Origin: Pyrocephalus nanus
Lineage: Eukaryota > Chordata > Aves > Passeriformes > Tyrannidae
DNA length: 64,000 nucleotides
NCBI GenBank assembly: GCA_038380795.1
Contig: CM076261.1
Location: 31,149,866 to 31,213,865 of the forward strand
Direction of reading: 5' to 3'
The stretch's first letter is position 1. Every line of letters starts with the position of its first letter. The notes under the pieces are model-generated. The model saw nothing but the letters and a program-made list of their open reading frames with translations, was not told the DNA's origin and did not search any database. Shown here piece by piece: positions 62,723 to 64,000 of the stretch. The translations under genes were made by a program, and so were the position numbers.

Positions 62723-64000
62723 AAAGCAACAATCATAAAGTTGAATAGTTTTCATGGCAAGATAGAATAAGTTGTCACTAACAACATGGTAATTATACCT
62801 TTTATCTAACACACTTACCAAGGCATGCTAGGATTTACAGAGGCTCGTCTCGATAGATGGTGCTGTTGTGTCTTAAACTAGTTCCTAGAATGAGATGCAA
62901 ACATTGACAGAGGCAGTAGAGGCACAGTAAAGGTTCTACCTCTGGGACGATTACAGGCAGCCCTAAATAAGTTTATTTTGGTTTGGTTTGGGTTTTGTTG
63001 TTGTTGTTGTTTTAATTAAGAATGGGTAGGATTGATTTGGTGAGGTTTTATGTGTCTGTAAAACCTGTACCAAAGCAAAAAAACCCTTTGAAATAGGTGA
63101 TAGAGTTAGTGTAAGGCAAAAAAACTCTTTGTGGGATGAGTCAACTGCACTACCAAGTCAGGAAAGAAAACTTTAGGTGTCTGTTCAATTATTAATGCTT
63201 ATAACCACACCTTATCTAATATCACACTTTTCCTCAGACTATTTGAACTGCAACTTCTGCACAGGTTACATAAAAAAAGAAAGTTGCACAGAAGAGTGCT
63301 GCTAGTAAAGTGCATGAAAAGAGCACTGTGTTGGCACCGGCATGCTCTGTTGTTACTTCAGTACCTGACATTCAGAAATCAAAATAGCAGATTTTCTTTC
63401 AGTCTGGAAAAAAAAACCCTGAAGGCATGTGTGCCTATAAACATGGGATCATTTTTCCCCCCCTTAGTTTTTCTTTGAAGCATTTCCTCACTGGGATCTC
63501 TGGATTTCAGAAGTGCAACAGACTAGCGGTACAGTCTGACAGCCACTCTGGTCATTTCTGTTGTGTTCCCCAAAGCTATTTTTGGCTTTTGCACAGTAGA
63601 TAGCAATTCCTGGATCCCAGTTTTGCTGAGCCAGCTGGGTTCTTACAGCCTGTTTACAGTTGGGAGCTGTGCTGCTGAGAGACTGAGTACAGTAAGAAAT
63701 ATTAGTGCTCTCAGGATAGTGGGAGGTAAGGCAGCCTTAAGTCAGCAGAAAATTAGGGCAGCATTAACTTACATTCCAGGTCTGGACTAGTCTTAGCCAT
63801 GTAAGTAGCCTACATTATGGATAAACAGGAGGGATTTGATCTGTTTAATGAGCAGCAGCATCTTTTTTTTTTTTTTTAAATAGATATAATTAAAGTAGCA
63901 GACTGCTGCCCCACAGCATGCTCCCAGATGGCAGCACGATCTTTAGGCCAGGGTTTCCGTCTGTTTTTTTGTAGGCAATCCCTGGAGCAAAAGAAGTCGA
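62723..64000. other. non-coding DNA, no gene seen
   Basis: No supported gene. It includes a TTG and GTTT tract at 62973-63014 and a T run at 63863-63877. An AGATGGCAGCAC word near 63926 is a partial CTCF-like match. Confidence 0.55.

Noticed and set aside
1..64000. A search for bacterial-type systems, phage, toxin loci, CRISPR arrays, tRNA and rRNA genes
   Set aside because: Composition, repeat content and lack of coding density are those of vertebrate nuclear DNA. No such element was seen.

Overview
This 64-kb window looks like vertebrate, and most probably avian, nuclear DNA. It is about 40% GC by eye. The recognisable dispersed repeats are mainly chicken-repeat-1 (CR1) LINE fragments. Several carry the CR1 3' end, read on the minus strand as an ATAGAATCATAGAAT-type start followed by the GGTTGGAAGGGACCT-type block, and one plus-strand copy ends in ATTCTA-type units. 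No bacterial gene structure, operon, ribosome binding site, CRISPR array, rRNA or tRNA was seen. The species cannot be read from the sequence. No complete protein-coding gene could be identified. The longest open frames are 199 codons (in a GC-rich patch), 180, 156 and 131 codons, and none matches a protein I recognise. The window is therefore best read as intergenic or long-intron sequence.

Layout. 0-2.3 kb: unique-looking DNA with T and GT-rich tracts. 2.3-3.5 kb: a GC-richer repeat patch, possibly an endogenous retrovirus LTR on the minus strand, with TC, AT and CA simple repeats. 3.5-11.7 kb: mostly featureless, with a long GT-rich tract at 4.7 kb and a CTCF-like motif at 6.85 kb. 11.7-15.5 kb: an old CR1 fragment, a 5' truncated CR1 reverse-transcriptase fragment and an unidentified decayed coding-like stretch. 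15.5-29.7 kb: little but GT-rich tracts, one short CR1 piece and a run of open frames at 26.6-27.9 kb. 29.7-35.3 kb: three CR1 fragments. 35.4-40.5 kb: the most structured part, with a candidate LTR, two or three exon-like open segments on the plus strand, a minus-strand 156-codon frame, a second copy of the repeat seen at 2.3 kb, and an old dispersed repeat containing imperfect ~173-bp direct copies. 40.5-52.6 kb: quiet apart from a 58-bp TA microsatellite. 52.6-53.4 kb: two identical 133-bp direct repeats 593 bp apart, with an exon-like open segment between them. 53.4-64 kb: quiet DNA with a small CpG-rich island at 56.2 kb and three CR1 fragments.

Nothing here forms a pathway or operon. 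The parts most worth testing are the perfect 133-bp duplication and its enclosed open segment, the exon-like cluster just downstream of the candidate LTR, and the isolated CpG-rich patch. The exon-like calls rest on splice-site shape and open frame only, and are low confidence.
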